Of a stretch of 64,000 bases of DNA, positions 41,873 through 50,115 are shown piece after piece. Under the pieces are notes generated by a model. The model ran no database searches and was not told the origin of the DNA. It worked only from the letters and a program-made list of their open reading frames with translations. The translations under genes and the position numbers were made by a program. How positions within the stretch are numbered: position 1 is the stretch's first letter; every line of letters starts with the position of its first letter. Location of the stretch: the NCBI GenBank assembly GCA_963169765.1, contig CAUJEN010000090.1, positions 203,260 to 267,259 on the forward strand. Reading direction: 5' to 3'. The stretch is from QWHO01 sp021404945. GTDB lineage: Bacteria; Vulcanimicrobiota; Xenobia; Xenobiales; QWHO01.

Positions 41873-43075
41873 TCAATGAATCGCTTTGTCGGTCGGGGGT
41901 TGAACGGCCAGAATCTCCTTGGTGAGCTGATGCTGGTAACGTCCCAGAAGCTCGTTGACCCGATCGTAGTCCTTGCCGGCCACGACCAGTCCGGCGTGAT
42001 GGTCCTCAGCGTGGCGCCAGACGACCTCGGGCGCGCTGAACCGGGACAGATCAGGTTTCTCAGCTCGTGACAGGCAGATCAAGAGCCCCGCGTGAAGATT
42101 CCTGGGCTTGGGGAGATCATAAGGCTTCTTGAGGCAGTAGGCGTGTTCCAGGCGGGCCCACTCGCGCCAGAGGTTGAACCCCGAGGCCTCTTCCACCAGT
42201 CGGTCGATGTTGGCGCCGCCAACCCTGGCAGCCAGCTCGAGGAAGTACAGTTGGCCATCGTGGCCCTTGATGAACTCGGCGTGGGTGACTCCTCGCACCA
42301 GTCGCATGGCCTTGATCAGCTTCTCGTTGAGCGAGAGCAACTCGCGATTGAGTGAGCTTCGGGGGTTCACGGTGTGGCTGAGGAACACCCCCCCTTCGTT
42401 CCAGATGTTGAAGGGCGGGGTCCCGTAGCGCGAGGCGACCTGGAAGAGCACTTTCTTGTCGTAAACGATCGAGTCGACGTGGAACACATCGCCTGCCACG
42501 CAGCGCTCGAGCAGGTGGTAGGACTGCTCGTCGCCCAACTCGTGCACCCGCCGCCACAGCTCTTCTGAGCTGTGAATCTTCTTGATGCCGACCGCTCCGG
42601 CCTGGCTGCGCGGTTTCAGCATCCAGGGCCCGGGCACTTTGCGGCTGAACTCGTCGATCTGCTTGTGATTGAGCACGTGCACGAACTCGGGAACCGGAAT
42701 GCCTTCGTCCCGAGCCTGCACCCGCATGGCCAGCTTGTCACGGAAGAATCGGGCGGTCGTATCGCCCATTCCGGGCGAGCGCAGGTGCTCGCGCAGCGAG
42801 GCCGCCACCTCGACGTCAAAGTCGTCCAGGGGCACGATGCGATCGATCTCGCGCGTGCGGGCCAGGTAGCTCACAGCCCTGGTGACATCGGGCTGGCGAT
42901 AGATGTCGTGCATGAAGAAACGCTCGTCGATGGCCTGCCAGGGCCAGGGTTTCTCCTTGAGGTGCTCGTTGGTCAACAGCAAGGTATTGCAGCCGAGCGC
43001 CCGGCACTCCTCGATGAAGGCGGTGCCTTTGAAAAAGCTCGCCATGCAGAGAAAGGTTACCTTGCGATCGGCCAC
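41873..43075 (-). CDS. ATP-grasp enzyme (carboxylate-amine ligase-like)
   Basis: About 400 residues from GTG 43075 (CGGAGG 6 bp upstream); an ATG at 43111 is possible. N-terminal preATP-grasp: FLCMASFFKGTAFIEECRAL, NTLLLTNEHLKEK. ATP-grasp core: FFRDKLAMRVQARDEGIPVP, WMLKPRSQAGAVGIKKIHSS (ATP-binding Lys), LLERCVAGDVFHVDSIV, AEFIKGHDGQLYFLELAARV and GGANIDRLVEEASG (metal-binding E/N). These enzymes join a carboxylate to an amine through an acyl-phosphate. Substrates cannot be predicted. Its stop lies 1 bp from the start of the frameshifted sensor gene. Confidence 0.85.
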   Translation of the reverse strand: MADRKVTFLCMASFFKGTAFIEECRALGCNTLLLTNEHLKEKPWPWQAIDERFFMHDIYRQPDVTRAVSYLARTREIDRIVPLDDFDVEVAASLREHLRSPGMGDTTARFFRDKLAMRVQARDEGIPVPEFVHVLNHKQIDEFSRKVPGPWMLKPRSQAGAVGIKKIHSSEELWRRVHELGDEQSYHLLERCVAGDVFHVDSIVYDKKVLFQVASRYGTPPFNIWNEGGVFLSHTVNPRSSLNRELLSLNEKLIKAMRLVRGVTHAEFIKGHDGQLYFLELAARVGGANIDRLVEEASGFNLWREWARLEHAYCLKKPYDLPKPRNLHAGLLICLSRAEKPDLSRFSAPEVVWRHAEDHHAGLVVAGKDYDRVNELLGRYQHQLTKEILAVQPPTDKAIH

Positions 43076-43173
43076 GAGAAACCTCCGACAATGAAAGTGA
43101 ACAGCCTGCATTCCCTCTTGGACCCGATCTTGCCTTCCCAGGATCCGCCTGCAGAGGGCGGGAACAGACCCGG

Positions 43174-44358
43174 ATGAAGCTGCAACGAGTGCTCGTTATC
43201 GTGATGGACGGCTGTGGGGCCGGCACGGCGCCCGACGCCGAGCTTTTTGGCGACGTGGGGGAGAATGCTGGAGATACCCTGGTTCACCTGGCCCGGAAGG
43301 TGGGAGGGTTGCGCATTCCGACCTTGCGCTCGCTGGGGTTGGGGAACTTGCTGGCTCTGCCCGGGGCCCTGCCGGTCGAGCACCCTCGCGGCTCCTACGG
43401 CCGTTTGACCGAGCGCTCGCTGGGCGGAAAAGATACCGTCACCGGCCACTGGGAGATGATGGGAATCGTGACTGCGAGCCCCTTTCCCACCTACCCGCAG
43501 GGCTTTCCGCCCGAGGTGATCGAGCCCTTTTGCGCGGCCATCGGTTCTCCCGTGCTGGGCAACTGCGCTGCCTCGGGCACAGAGATCCTCAAGCGTCTTG
43601 GCCCCGAGCACCAGGCCACCGGCCATCCCATCGTCTACACCAGCGCCGACAGCGTCTTCCAGATCGCCTGCCATGAGGCAGTGGTCCCCATTGAGCGCCT
43701 TTACGAGCTCTGCCGGATCGCTCGCAGTCTTCTGAAGGGGCAGCACTCGGTGCAGCGCGTCATCGCGCGCCCCTTCGAAGGGACGGCCGAGGGGGGCTAC
43801 CGGCGCACCGAGCGCCGCAAGGATTTCCCCCTCTCACCACCCGAGAATGTCATCGACCGCCTGGCCGCCGCCGGGGTCAAGGTGGGTGGCATCGGCGTGG
43901 TCCCCGAGCTGTTTGATGGCCGCGGATTCGCCTTTGCTCGCCGCACCCAGTCCAACCAGGAGCACTATCAGGCCACTCTGGAGGCGTTGACCGGCCGCAG
44001 CGATCTGGGCTTTTTGTTCGTGAACTTCGAAGACTTCGACATGCTCTACGGACACCGCAATGACTGCCCTGGCTTTGCCGCCGCCCTGGAGACCTTCGAT
44101 GGCTACCTGGCCGAGATTCTCAGCCGATTGGGTCCGCAAGACTTGCTGATCCTGACCGCCGATCACGGCAACGATCCCACCACTCCTTCCACCGACCACA
44201 GCCGTGAGTACGCTCCCCTGCTGCTCTTTTGTCCCTCGCTGGCAGGCGGACGCGATTACGGAATTCGCCAGACCTTTGCCGACATCGGGGCCACTCTGGC
44301 CGAGGTGTTCGGGGTAGAGCCACCTCCGGCAGGCAAGAGCTTGCTGGATCAGGGGTAA
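43174..44358 (+). CDS. deoB: Phosphopentomutase
   Basis: Interconverts ribose 1-phosphate (or deoxyribose 1-phosphate) and the 5-phosphate in nucleoside catabolism. The 394-residue alkaline-phosphatase-fold enzyme has VLVIVMDGCGAGTAPDAELF with the metal Asp, GENAGDTLVHLAR, GGKDTVTGHWEMMG (catalytic Thr), YTSADSVFQIACHE, LLILTADHGNDPTTPSTDH (metal ligands) and REYAPLL. This set is diagnostic for DeoB. With ade and pta it fits a purine/pentose salvage capacity. The 3' end overlaps the convergent nuclease gene by 10 bp. Confidence 0.96.
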   Translation: MKLQRVLVIVMDGCGAGTAPDAELFGDVGENAGDTLVHLARKVGGLRIPTLRSLGLGNLLALPGALPVEHPRGSYGRLTERSLGGKDTVTGHWEMMGIVTASPFPTYPQGFPPEVIEPFCAAIGSPVLGNCAASGTEILKRLGPEHQATGHPIVYTSADSVFQIACHEAVVPIERLYELCRIARSLLKGQHSVQRVIARPFEGTAEGGYRRTERRKDFPLSPPENVIDRLAAAGVKVGGIGVVPELFDGRGFAFARRTQSNQEHYQATLEALTGRSDLGFLFVNFEDFDMLYGHRNDCPGFAAALETFDGYLAEILSRLGPQDLLILTADHGNDPTTPSTDHSREYAPLLLFCPSLAGGRDYGIRQTFADIGATLAEVFGVEPPPAGKSLLDQG

Positions 44359-47348
44359 GCGCGCAGCCTGCGATAGGGCTCGAGCACCTCGTTGGCGCTG
44401 TTCTCCAGCTTGACCTGGGCCTGACGCTCGGTCTGGTGGTGGCAGGCTGCCCGAAAATCGCACCAACGGCAGTGATTCGGGTCGGGGGTATGCACGAAGG
44501 CTCCTCCTTCCACGATGGCCAGCAACTCGCCGATCAGGTCAAACAGTTGCTTCTGATCGGGCCGCTCGATGTGGAAGCGCTCCTCGGCGGCTCGAATCGA
44601 GGGGAAGAAGTAGGCGCCCGAGCTGACCCGGCCGCCCAGAAGCTCCTCAGCCACCAGGGCGTAGAGAGCGTGCTGAAGCTGACGGCCATAGGCGAAGACG
44701 GCCCGGGCCGGGTGCGGGGGGCGGGCCCCGGTCTTGTAGTCGATCACCTGGTAGGTTCCGTCCGCCAGTCGGTCGATCCGATCGATCCGACCACGCAAGT
44801 TGAGCACGCCCGAGGCACCGAGCTCGAGGCTGACCGGCTCGGCTCGATCCAGGGGCTCGCCTTCGTTGTCGGTCATGCCGAAGGTGACCTCCAGGGCCAC
44901 CGGAGTGTGCCCCGTCAGTCGCTCCTCGTGGTCGAGGAATTTCCCGAGATCGATGCGCAGGCCTTCGGCTTCCTCCTCATAGAGCGCTTCAGACACAGGC
45001 GGTATGCGTTTTCGCAGCTCCTGGAGCTTTTTCTCGAGCAAATCAAGCAGCTCTCGCTCGTGCTCGTGCCGGCTGGGGCGCTGACCGGCCGAGCGCAGGC
45101 GCCGCAAGAAGAGCGCCAGCAGGTCGTGCATGAGGCTGCCCCGCAAGAGCGCGTCCAGCCACTGGTCGGGGTTGGGTGAGACCATCTCGCGGCGAGTCAG
45201 GCCCAGAGCTCGCTCGAGGAACCAGCGGAAGGGGCAGGCAGCCAGGGTCTCGAGCGCGGTGGCCGAGACAGGCCGGCCGGAGCGACGTGGGTCGAGCTCG
45301 CTGGCCTGGCTTACCAGGCCGTCATACTCGGTGAAGAGCGCGCTCTCTCGCGCCTGGACCGCCCGCTGGCCTCGGGCCAGCCAGGGATAGGCCTGCAGAA
45401 CCCAGCGGGCCGCCGCCGGGCCGGTGGGGACCAGCCGGGAGAGCCACCACGAGCTGACCGAGGGTGCCGAGCCGGCCCTGCTGGCTACCACCGTGACCGG
45501 ATCGCACTCCTGGGAATCGGCCTCGGGACCGCGCTCCAGGCGCAGAGCCTGCTTGAAGAGCCAGGAAGAAACCGTCTCGCGATTCTCGCGCAGATCGCGC
45601 AGCGAGTAGCTGAAGACGGCCTGCTCGGCTTCACTGGTGGCCAGCCCCAGCAAGACCTCGGAGACCTGCTCGTGAATGCGTTCCAGCGAGGTGGGCAGGC
45701 CCAGAGCGGAGCGCTCGCAGTCGAGCAGCACCGGATCTTCGATGGGAGGGCTGAAAACCCGCCCTTCCTCCAGTCCGAGCAGAGAAAGGTAACGTCGCCC
45801 TGAGCGGCCGGCGCCCTGCAGTCCGGTCACATAAAGGCAGCCGGGTCGAGGTCGGGAGGCGCCCAGGCGCAGTCGTTCGAGCCGTTCGCGCACCAGCCGC
45901 AAGATCTGGGTCCGAGGGCGCCAGAAGGGAGCCAGACTGAGCAGCTCTCGCAGAGCCCGGGTGATGGCCGGATCGGCCTGAGGCCGTTGCAGGGCGAGCA
46001 AAGCCTCGATCAGAGCCCCCAGCTCGAGCTGGTTGCCCTGTTCGGTGGGAAGACGGTCGAGCAGCCTCTGGATCCAGCCCTGCAGGGTCTCCACGCGCTC
46101 GGCCTGGGCCAGCCGCAGCTCCGCGTTGTCGTGCTCCTCTTCGGCCTGAGCTCGCAGTCTCAGGCTGGCGGCCCCCAGGCCACGTCGATACGTCTGGCGG
46201 CCCCAGGTCAGGTGCGAATGCGTGAGAATGGAAGCCGCCGCCCCGTTGACCAGACCATCCGGCGGTAACAGGTCGCCTGCCAGGATCAGCGAGCGCAGCT
46301 GGCTGGCCGAAAAATCGCTCTCGATCCAGGAGAGCAGGCCCAGAACGGCCCGCCCGTCCCGGGTGCGGGCTGCCGGCAGGCCGTCTGACAGGCTGACCGG
46401 CAGGCCCAGACGGCAGGCTTTCTCCCAGAGCTCGAGGCGTAGCTCGCTCTGTGGTGCAACCAACTCCACCTGGTCGAGCGGAATTCCCTGCTCGAGCACC
46501 CGCCGGAAGACTTCCTCCAACTCGGCGTCCCGCCCGCCGGCGGCCAGGGTTTGAACCCGGGGGACCTGGACGGGCCGCGTGAGCCAGCGCAGATCAGAGC
46601 CTCCGGCGACCTCCTGGTCGGCCGGCCAGCCGGAAGGCAGGTCCCATCCCGGCAGCTCCGGTCGACAACCGGGCAGGCGACGACCGGGCAGGCTTGAGAG
46701 CAACTCCCGCGCCAGGCGGGGCAGCCTGAGACCCGGGAGGACGAGCAGGGGGTCGGTCTCGGCCATGGGGGCCTCGCCAACCCGCTGGATGGCCACCCGA
46801 TACAGATCGGCCTGGTCAGCCAGGCGGTTCTGGCCCAGGTAGTCCTCGTAAGCGAGCAGCAGGGAGCGGAGCTCGTCGGCCTTTCGAGCCGGCTCGAGCT
46901 GCTCGAAGGGAAAGCTGTCGGCCCGGTAGCCTTCCAGCCGCAGCTCGAGAAGCGAGGCCCACAGGCAGTCTGCCATGCGCGGTTGCTCGGCCAGAGGACG
47001 AAAATATCCCTCATCGGAATCGGGTAAATCTAGCAGCAGTCGGAGCAGCAGGGAGGCGGAGAGACCGTCCGGCACCGGATCAAGGCCTGCTTCCAACAGG
47101 TGGGGAGCGGCCAGATCGCGAGCCAACTCGTGCATGGTCGCAAAGCGGAGGTTGGCCCATGCGACACCGTTCAGGGCAAGCCGCTCGGCCAGGGTCCAGC
47201 CGACCGCCGGGGATGGCACGATCACCCACTTGGGCGCGCTCGGCTCGTGTGAGCAAAGCTCGGCCAGCTGGGCCAGGAACGGGTCGTTCATGACCCGCGC
47301 CGGCAGGGTTCCCAGGGCCAGGTCGGGACGTTCATCAAGCAGCTCCAC
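44349..47348 (-). CDS. AddB/RecB-like PD-(D/E)XK nuclease with Fe-S-type cysteines
   Basis: A 999-residue protein. Residues 1-700 follow the helicase-like but ATPase-dead fold of AddB proteins (SPAVGWTLAERLALNGVAWA at the start lacks a Walker A GKT). The C-terminal nuclease has GRIDRIDRLADGTYQVIDYK, giving the D...DYK core of RecB-family nucleases. Four cysteines match the AddB Fe-S pattern: ALETLAACPFRWFLERALG, then HCRWCDFRAACHHQT near the end. Double-strand break end processing is the expected role, usually with AddA. No AddA is adjacent; the neighbour deoB is unrelated. Confidence 0.82.
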   Translation of the reverse strand: MELLDERPDLALGTLPARVMNDPFLAQLAELCSHEPSAPKWVIVPSPAVGWTLAERLALNGVAWANLRFATMHELARDLAAPHLLEAGLDPVPDGLSASLLLRLLLDLPDSDEGYFRPLAEQPRMADCLWASLLELRLEGYRADSFPFEQLEPARKADELRSLLLAYEDYLGQNRLADQADLYRVAIQRVGEAPMAETDPLLVLPGLRLPRLARELLSSLPGRRLPGCRPELPGWDLPSGWPADQEVAGGSDLRWLTRPVQVPRVQTLAAGGRDAELEEVFRRVLEQGIPLDQVELVAPQSELRLELWEKACRLGLPVSLSDGLPAARTRDGRAVLGLLSWIESDFSASQLRSLILAGDLLPPDGLVNGAAASILTHSHLTWGRQTYRRGLGAASLRLRAQAEEEHDNAELRLAQAERVETLQGWIQRLLDRLPTEQGNQLELGALIEALLALQRPQADPAITRALRELLSLAPFWRPRTQILRLVRERLERLRLGASRPRPGCLYVTGLQGAGRSGRRYLSLLGLEEGRVFSPPIEDPVLLDCERSALGLPTSLERIHEQVSEVLLGLATSEAEQAVFSYSLRDLRENRETVSSWLFKQALRLERGPEADSQECDPVTVVASRAGSAPSVSSWWLSRLVPTGPAAARWVLQAYPWLARGQRAVQARESALFTEYDGLVSQASELDPRRSGRPVSATALETLAACPFRWFLERALGLTRREMVSPNPDQWLDALLRGSLMHDLLALFLRRLRSAGQRPSRHEHERELLDLLEKKLQELRKRIPPVSEALYEEEAEGLRIDLGKFLDHEERLTGHTPVALEVTFGMTDNEGEPLDRAEPVSLELGASGVLNLRGRIDRIDRLADGTYQVIDYKTGARPPHPARAVFAYGRQLQHALYALVAEELLGGRVSSGAYFFPSIRAAEERFHIERPDQKQLFDLIGELLAIVEGGAFVHTPDPNHCRWCDFRAACHHQTERQAQVKLENSANEVLEPYRRLRAYP

Positions 47349-47420
47349 AGGACGAGTCTACCCGGGTCGAGCGACAGGTAATGTCATCTTCGGCGCAGGC
47401 TTCCATCAGGTCCTGGGGAA

Positions 47421-48896
47421 GTGGATCGGGTGCTGGGCTGGCCGCAACCCCCCTTGTGGTGTCGGAGGATTCCTCCCCGCTTCGTGCCAGGATGGTCTTG
47501 GGCCGCGCTCTTCATCCTGACGGTCTCGGCGGCCCTGGCCGGGGGCGAGACCGAGTCGCTGGCTCAGTTCGTCCAGCGCACGGCCGGACGGCAGGCCTAC
47601 GGGGTCTACATGTTGGGCCAGAAGGTGGGATGGAGCCTGGTCGAGTCGCGCCCGGGCAACCTCCTCGGCCAGCCGGTGGCCGTTTGCTCAGAGGAAGACT
47701 GGACCGAAATGGTCATGATGGGTGAGCGCACGGTCAGCCGCGGCAAGAGTGTCACCTATTACACCCTGACCGGGGAGGGAGCCGTCCTGGCCTGCCAGGA
47801 ATGGTCGCTCGAGGACGGTCAGGAAAGCACCATTCGGGTGCAGCGCTGCGCCGACGGATATCGGGTCGAGCGGCGCAGCCCGGCGGGCGAGACGGTCCGC
47901 ATCATCGGGACCGTGCGCGACAACCTGGCCGAAAGCCAGAAGTTGGAGCAGTGGCTGGCTCGAGCTCGGCCCGGAGAGCACTTCTCCGACTGGTCGTGCG
48001 ACTTTAGTGCCCAGGAGTGTGACAACGAGACCCGCCTGACGTTTCGCGAGAGCCAGCCCCCGTTTTTCCTGCTGCAGCTGACCCAGCAGGGTGCCCGGGG
48101 AGAAATGCTGGCCCGCTCCGATGGCTCGGCCGAGCGCATCAGCATCGGCTCGGGAGTGGAGTTGCGGGCAGAGGTGGAAGCTCAGGCCCGCAAGCTCGAG
48201 CCCCCTCGAGAGATGCTGGACTTGATGATGGTGCAGGGGGGCCGCGAGTTGGGCGAGGCCCGCACGGTGCGGGGCCTGACCATGGAGGTGGAGGGCCTGG
48301 ACGACTTCCCTCTGCCCGAGTCACATCGTCAGCGCCTGCGGCGCGAGGACCAGCGCCTGTTGCTGGTGACCGGCGAAGACCTGCCCACCGACATGGGCCG
48401 GCCGCTTCCAGCCGAGGAGCGAGCGCGCTACCTGGCCTCCACGCCGGAGACTCAGGTCGACTCGAAGATGCGAGAGCTGGCCCGGCGACACGGCCGCGGC
48501 TCGGATCCCCGTGAGCGGGCTGAGCGGCTCAAGTCGTGGGTGTTCCACCGATTGGAGAAGACGGGGGCCAGCAACGCCTTCACGGCAAAAGACGTGCTGC
48601 ACAACCGGGCCGGCGACTGCACCGAGCACTCTCTGCTCCTGGTTGCTCTGCTCCGGGCGGCAGGCATTCCTGCCCGCGAGGTGGGAGGTCTGGCTTACGC
48701 CCGGGACGGAGGGTTCGCCTGGCACGCCTGGGCCGAGTTCCACGACTCTCACCACTGGGTCAGCGCGGATCCGACCTGGGACGAGCTTCCCGTGGATGGC
48801 ACTCACATCAAGCTCAGCAATGACCCGCGCGATCTGGCCTGGATCAACCTGGTGGGCAGGCTCAAGCTGAAAGTCGTCGAGGTCGACTACTTTTGA
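47421..48896 (+). CDS. Exported transglutaminase-like protein
   Basis: A 491-residue protein; GTG 47421 or GTG 47484 both leave a signal segment (WSWAALFILTVSAALAGGE). A long N-terminal beta-rich region is followed by a transglutaminase-core domain with the papain-like triad: NRAGDCTEHSLLLVALLRAA (Cys about 400), AWHAWAEFHDSHHW (His) and SADPTWDELP (Asp). Bacterial members act as cysteine proteases or peptide amidases on cell-wall or protein substrates. It ends convergent with, and overlapping by 10 bp, the TPR gene at 48887. Confidence 0.85.
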   Translation: MDRVLGWPQPPLWCRRIPPRFVPGWSWAALFILTVSAALAGGETESLAQFVQRTAGRQAYGVYMLGQKVGWSLVESRPGNLLGQPVAVCSEEDWTEMVMMGERTVSRGKSVTYYTLTGEGAVLACQEWSLEDGQESTIRVQRCADGYRVERRSPAGETVRIIGTVRDNLAESQKLEQWLARARPGEHFSDWSCDFSAQECDNETRLTFRESQPPFFLLQLTQQGARGEMLARSDGSAERISIGSGVELRAEVEAQARKLEPPREMLDLMMVQGGRELGEARTVRGLTMEVEGLDDFPLPESHRQRLRREDQRLLLVTGEDLPTDMGRPLPAEERARYLASTPETQVDSKMRELARRHGRGSDPRERAERLKSWVFHRLEKTGASNAFTAKDVLHNRAGDCTEHSLLLVALLRAAGIPAREVGGLAYARDGGFAWHAWAEFHDSHHWVSADPTWDELPVDGTHIKLSNDPRDLAWINLVGRLKLKVVEVDYF

Positions 48897-49921
48897 TCGC
48901 GCAGCTTGAGTGCCCGGGCAAGATCCTGCTGGGCTGAGGCATACTCAGGGTCGAGCTCGAGGGCTTTCTGGTAAGAGCTGATGGCCTCCTCGAGGTCCCC
49001 GGGGTCCTTGGACAGCTCGGCGAACTTCCGCTCCAGGGCCGCGCCCAGGAAGCGGTACGCCTGCTTGTCCCGCCCGTCGAACTTGATGGCCTGGCGGTAA
49101 CAGGTGATGGCCCGTTCGAGCTGGCCGAGCTGCAGATAGGCATCGCCCTTATAGACCCAGGCCTTGGAGAAGCGAACGTCGGCCTTGATGGCCAGGTCAT
49201 ATTCTTTGATGGCCTCGGCATACTTGCCTCGAGCGAACAGCTCCTCGGCCCTCTGAAAGTGCTGGCTGGCCGCGGCAGTAGCGGCCGTGATCCTGCCCGC
49301 GTTGGGGTCTTGCAGGTAACGGATGGCGTCCTTGGCGGTGGGGTTGTCCGGGTTGAGGTCCAGGACCTTCTTGTAGGCCTTGATGGCATCCGCCTTGCGG
49401 GTCACCAGAAAGTAAGCCTGGCCCAGCCCCAGGTAGGCTCCTTCCGAGGTGGGAGTTAGCTCGGCAGCCTTCATGAACATGGCGATGGCCCGGTTGGGAT
49501 CGCTCTCCATATAGAGGTGGCCCTGCAAGATGAAGGCGTCGGAAAGGTCGGGATGAGTCTCGATCAGCCAGTCAACCACCGGGCCCGCTTTGGCCGGGAC
49601 GCCCTGCTGAATGTAGTAGGTGGCCAGCGTCAGTTGGCCCAGGGCTCGATACTCCTTCTTCTCGGTCATGAACCAGTCGGCGTGGTCGATGGCTCGAAGC
49701 AGATCACCGGCTTCCTTGTCGCGACCCCTGGCTGCAAGCTGCATGGCCTGCCGGATTGCCGGTACAACCTCCTCGCGATGGAGGGCCGCCGTGTTGCGGC
49801 TGAGGATGACATCCCACTGCTCGCTTTTGGCATTCAGCATCTGGACTAAAATCCCGTCCAGAGCGCTCTGGGCCACGACAAGCGCGGTCAGAGAGAAGAA
49901 GAGCAGCAGGCGCAGCTTCAC
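48887..49921 (-). CDS. Secreted TPR-repeat protein
   Basis: A 344-residue protein with signal peptide MKLRLLLFFSLTALVVAQSA. About seven TPR units follow (LATYYIQQGVPAKAGPVVDW; GAYLGLGQAYFLVTRKADAI; AWVYKGDAYLQLGQLERAIT; LEEAISSYQKALELDPEYAS). It probably acts as an envelope scaffold. The start overlaps the stop of the 65-aa gene upstream by 4 bp, so it is translated from the same mRNA as that gene and the zinc-ribbon protein. Confidence 0.82.
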   Translation of the reverse strand: MKLRLLLFFSLTALVVAQSALDGILVQMLNAKSEQWDVILSRNTAALHREEVVPAIRQAMQLAARGRDKEAGDLLRAIDHADWFMTEKKEYRALGQLTLATYYIQQGVPAKAGPVVDWLIETHPDLSDAFILQGHLYMESDPNRAIAMFMKAAELTPTSEGAYLGLGQAYFLVTRKADAIKAYKKVLDLNPDNPTAKDAIRYLQDPNAGRITAATAAASQHFQRAEELFARGKYAEAIKEYDLAIKADVRFSKAWVYKGDAYLQLGQLERAITCYRQAIKFDGRDKQAYRFLGAALERKFAELSKDPGDLEEAISSYQKALELDPEYASAQQDLARALKLRDQK

Positions 49922-50115
49922 TTTTTGGCGATCCGAGACATCACGACCTGGACCCCGACCGTCTCCTCGCTCAGTTGCAGGTACTCCACCGAGTCGATGC
50001 CAAAACCTTCATCGCCGGCGTGATTGAGAGCGGCCTGCAGCTCGAAGTCGGAAGGCCAGGAGCCAGGGTCCTCAGAATTGACCACCGTCAGCACTCGGTG
50101 CAGCCAGCGTTTCAT
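49918..50115 (-). CDS. Small conserved-looking protein (65 aa)
   Basis: Starts MKRWLHRVLTVVNSEDPGSW, then PSDFELQAALNHAGDEGFGI and DSVEYLQLSEETVGVQVVMS, ending IAKK. Predicted as a small alpha/beta domain: a helix around FELQAALNHAGDEG and two strands. Overlaps the genes on both sides by 4 bp (ATGA), which argues strongly that it is expressed and made in balance with them. Not recognised. Confidence 0.65.
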   Translation of the reverse strand: MKRWLHRVLTVVNSEDPGSWPSDFELQAALNHAGDEGFGIDSVEYLQLSEETVGVQVVMSRIAKK

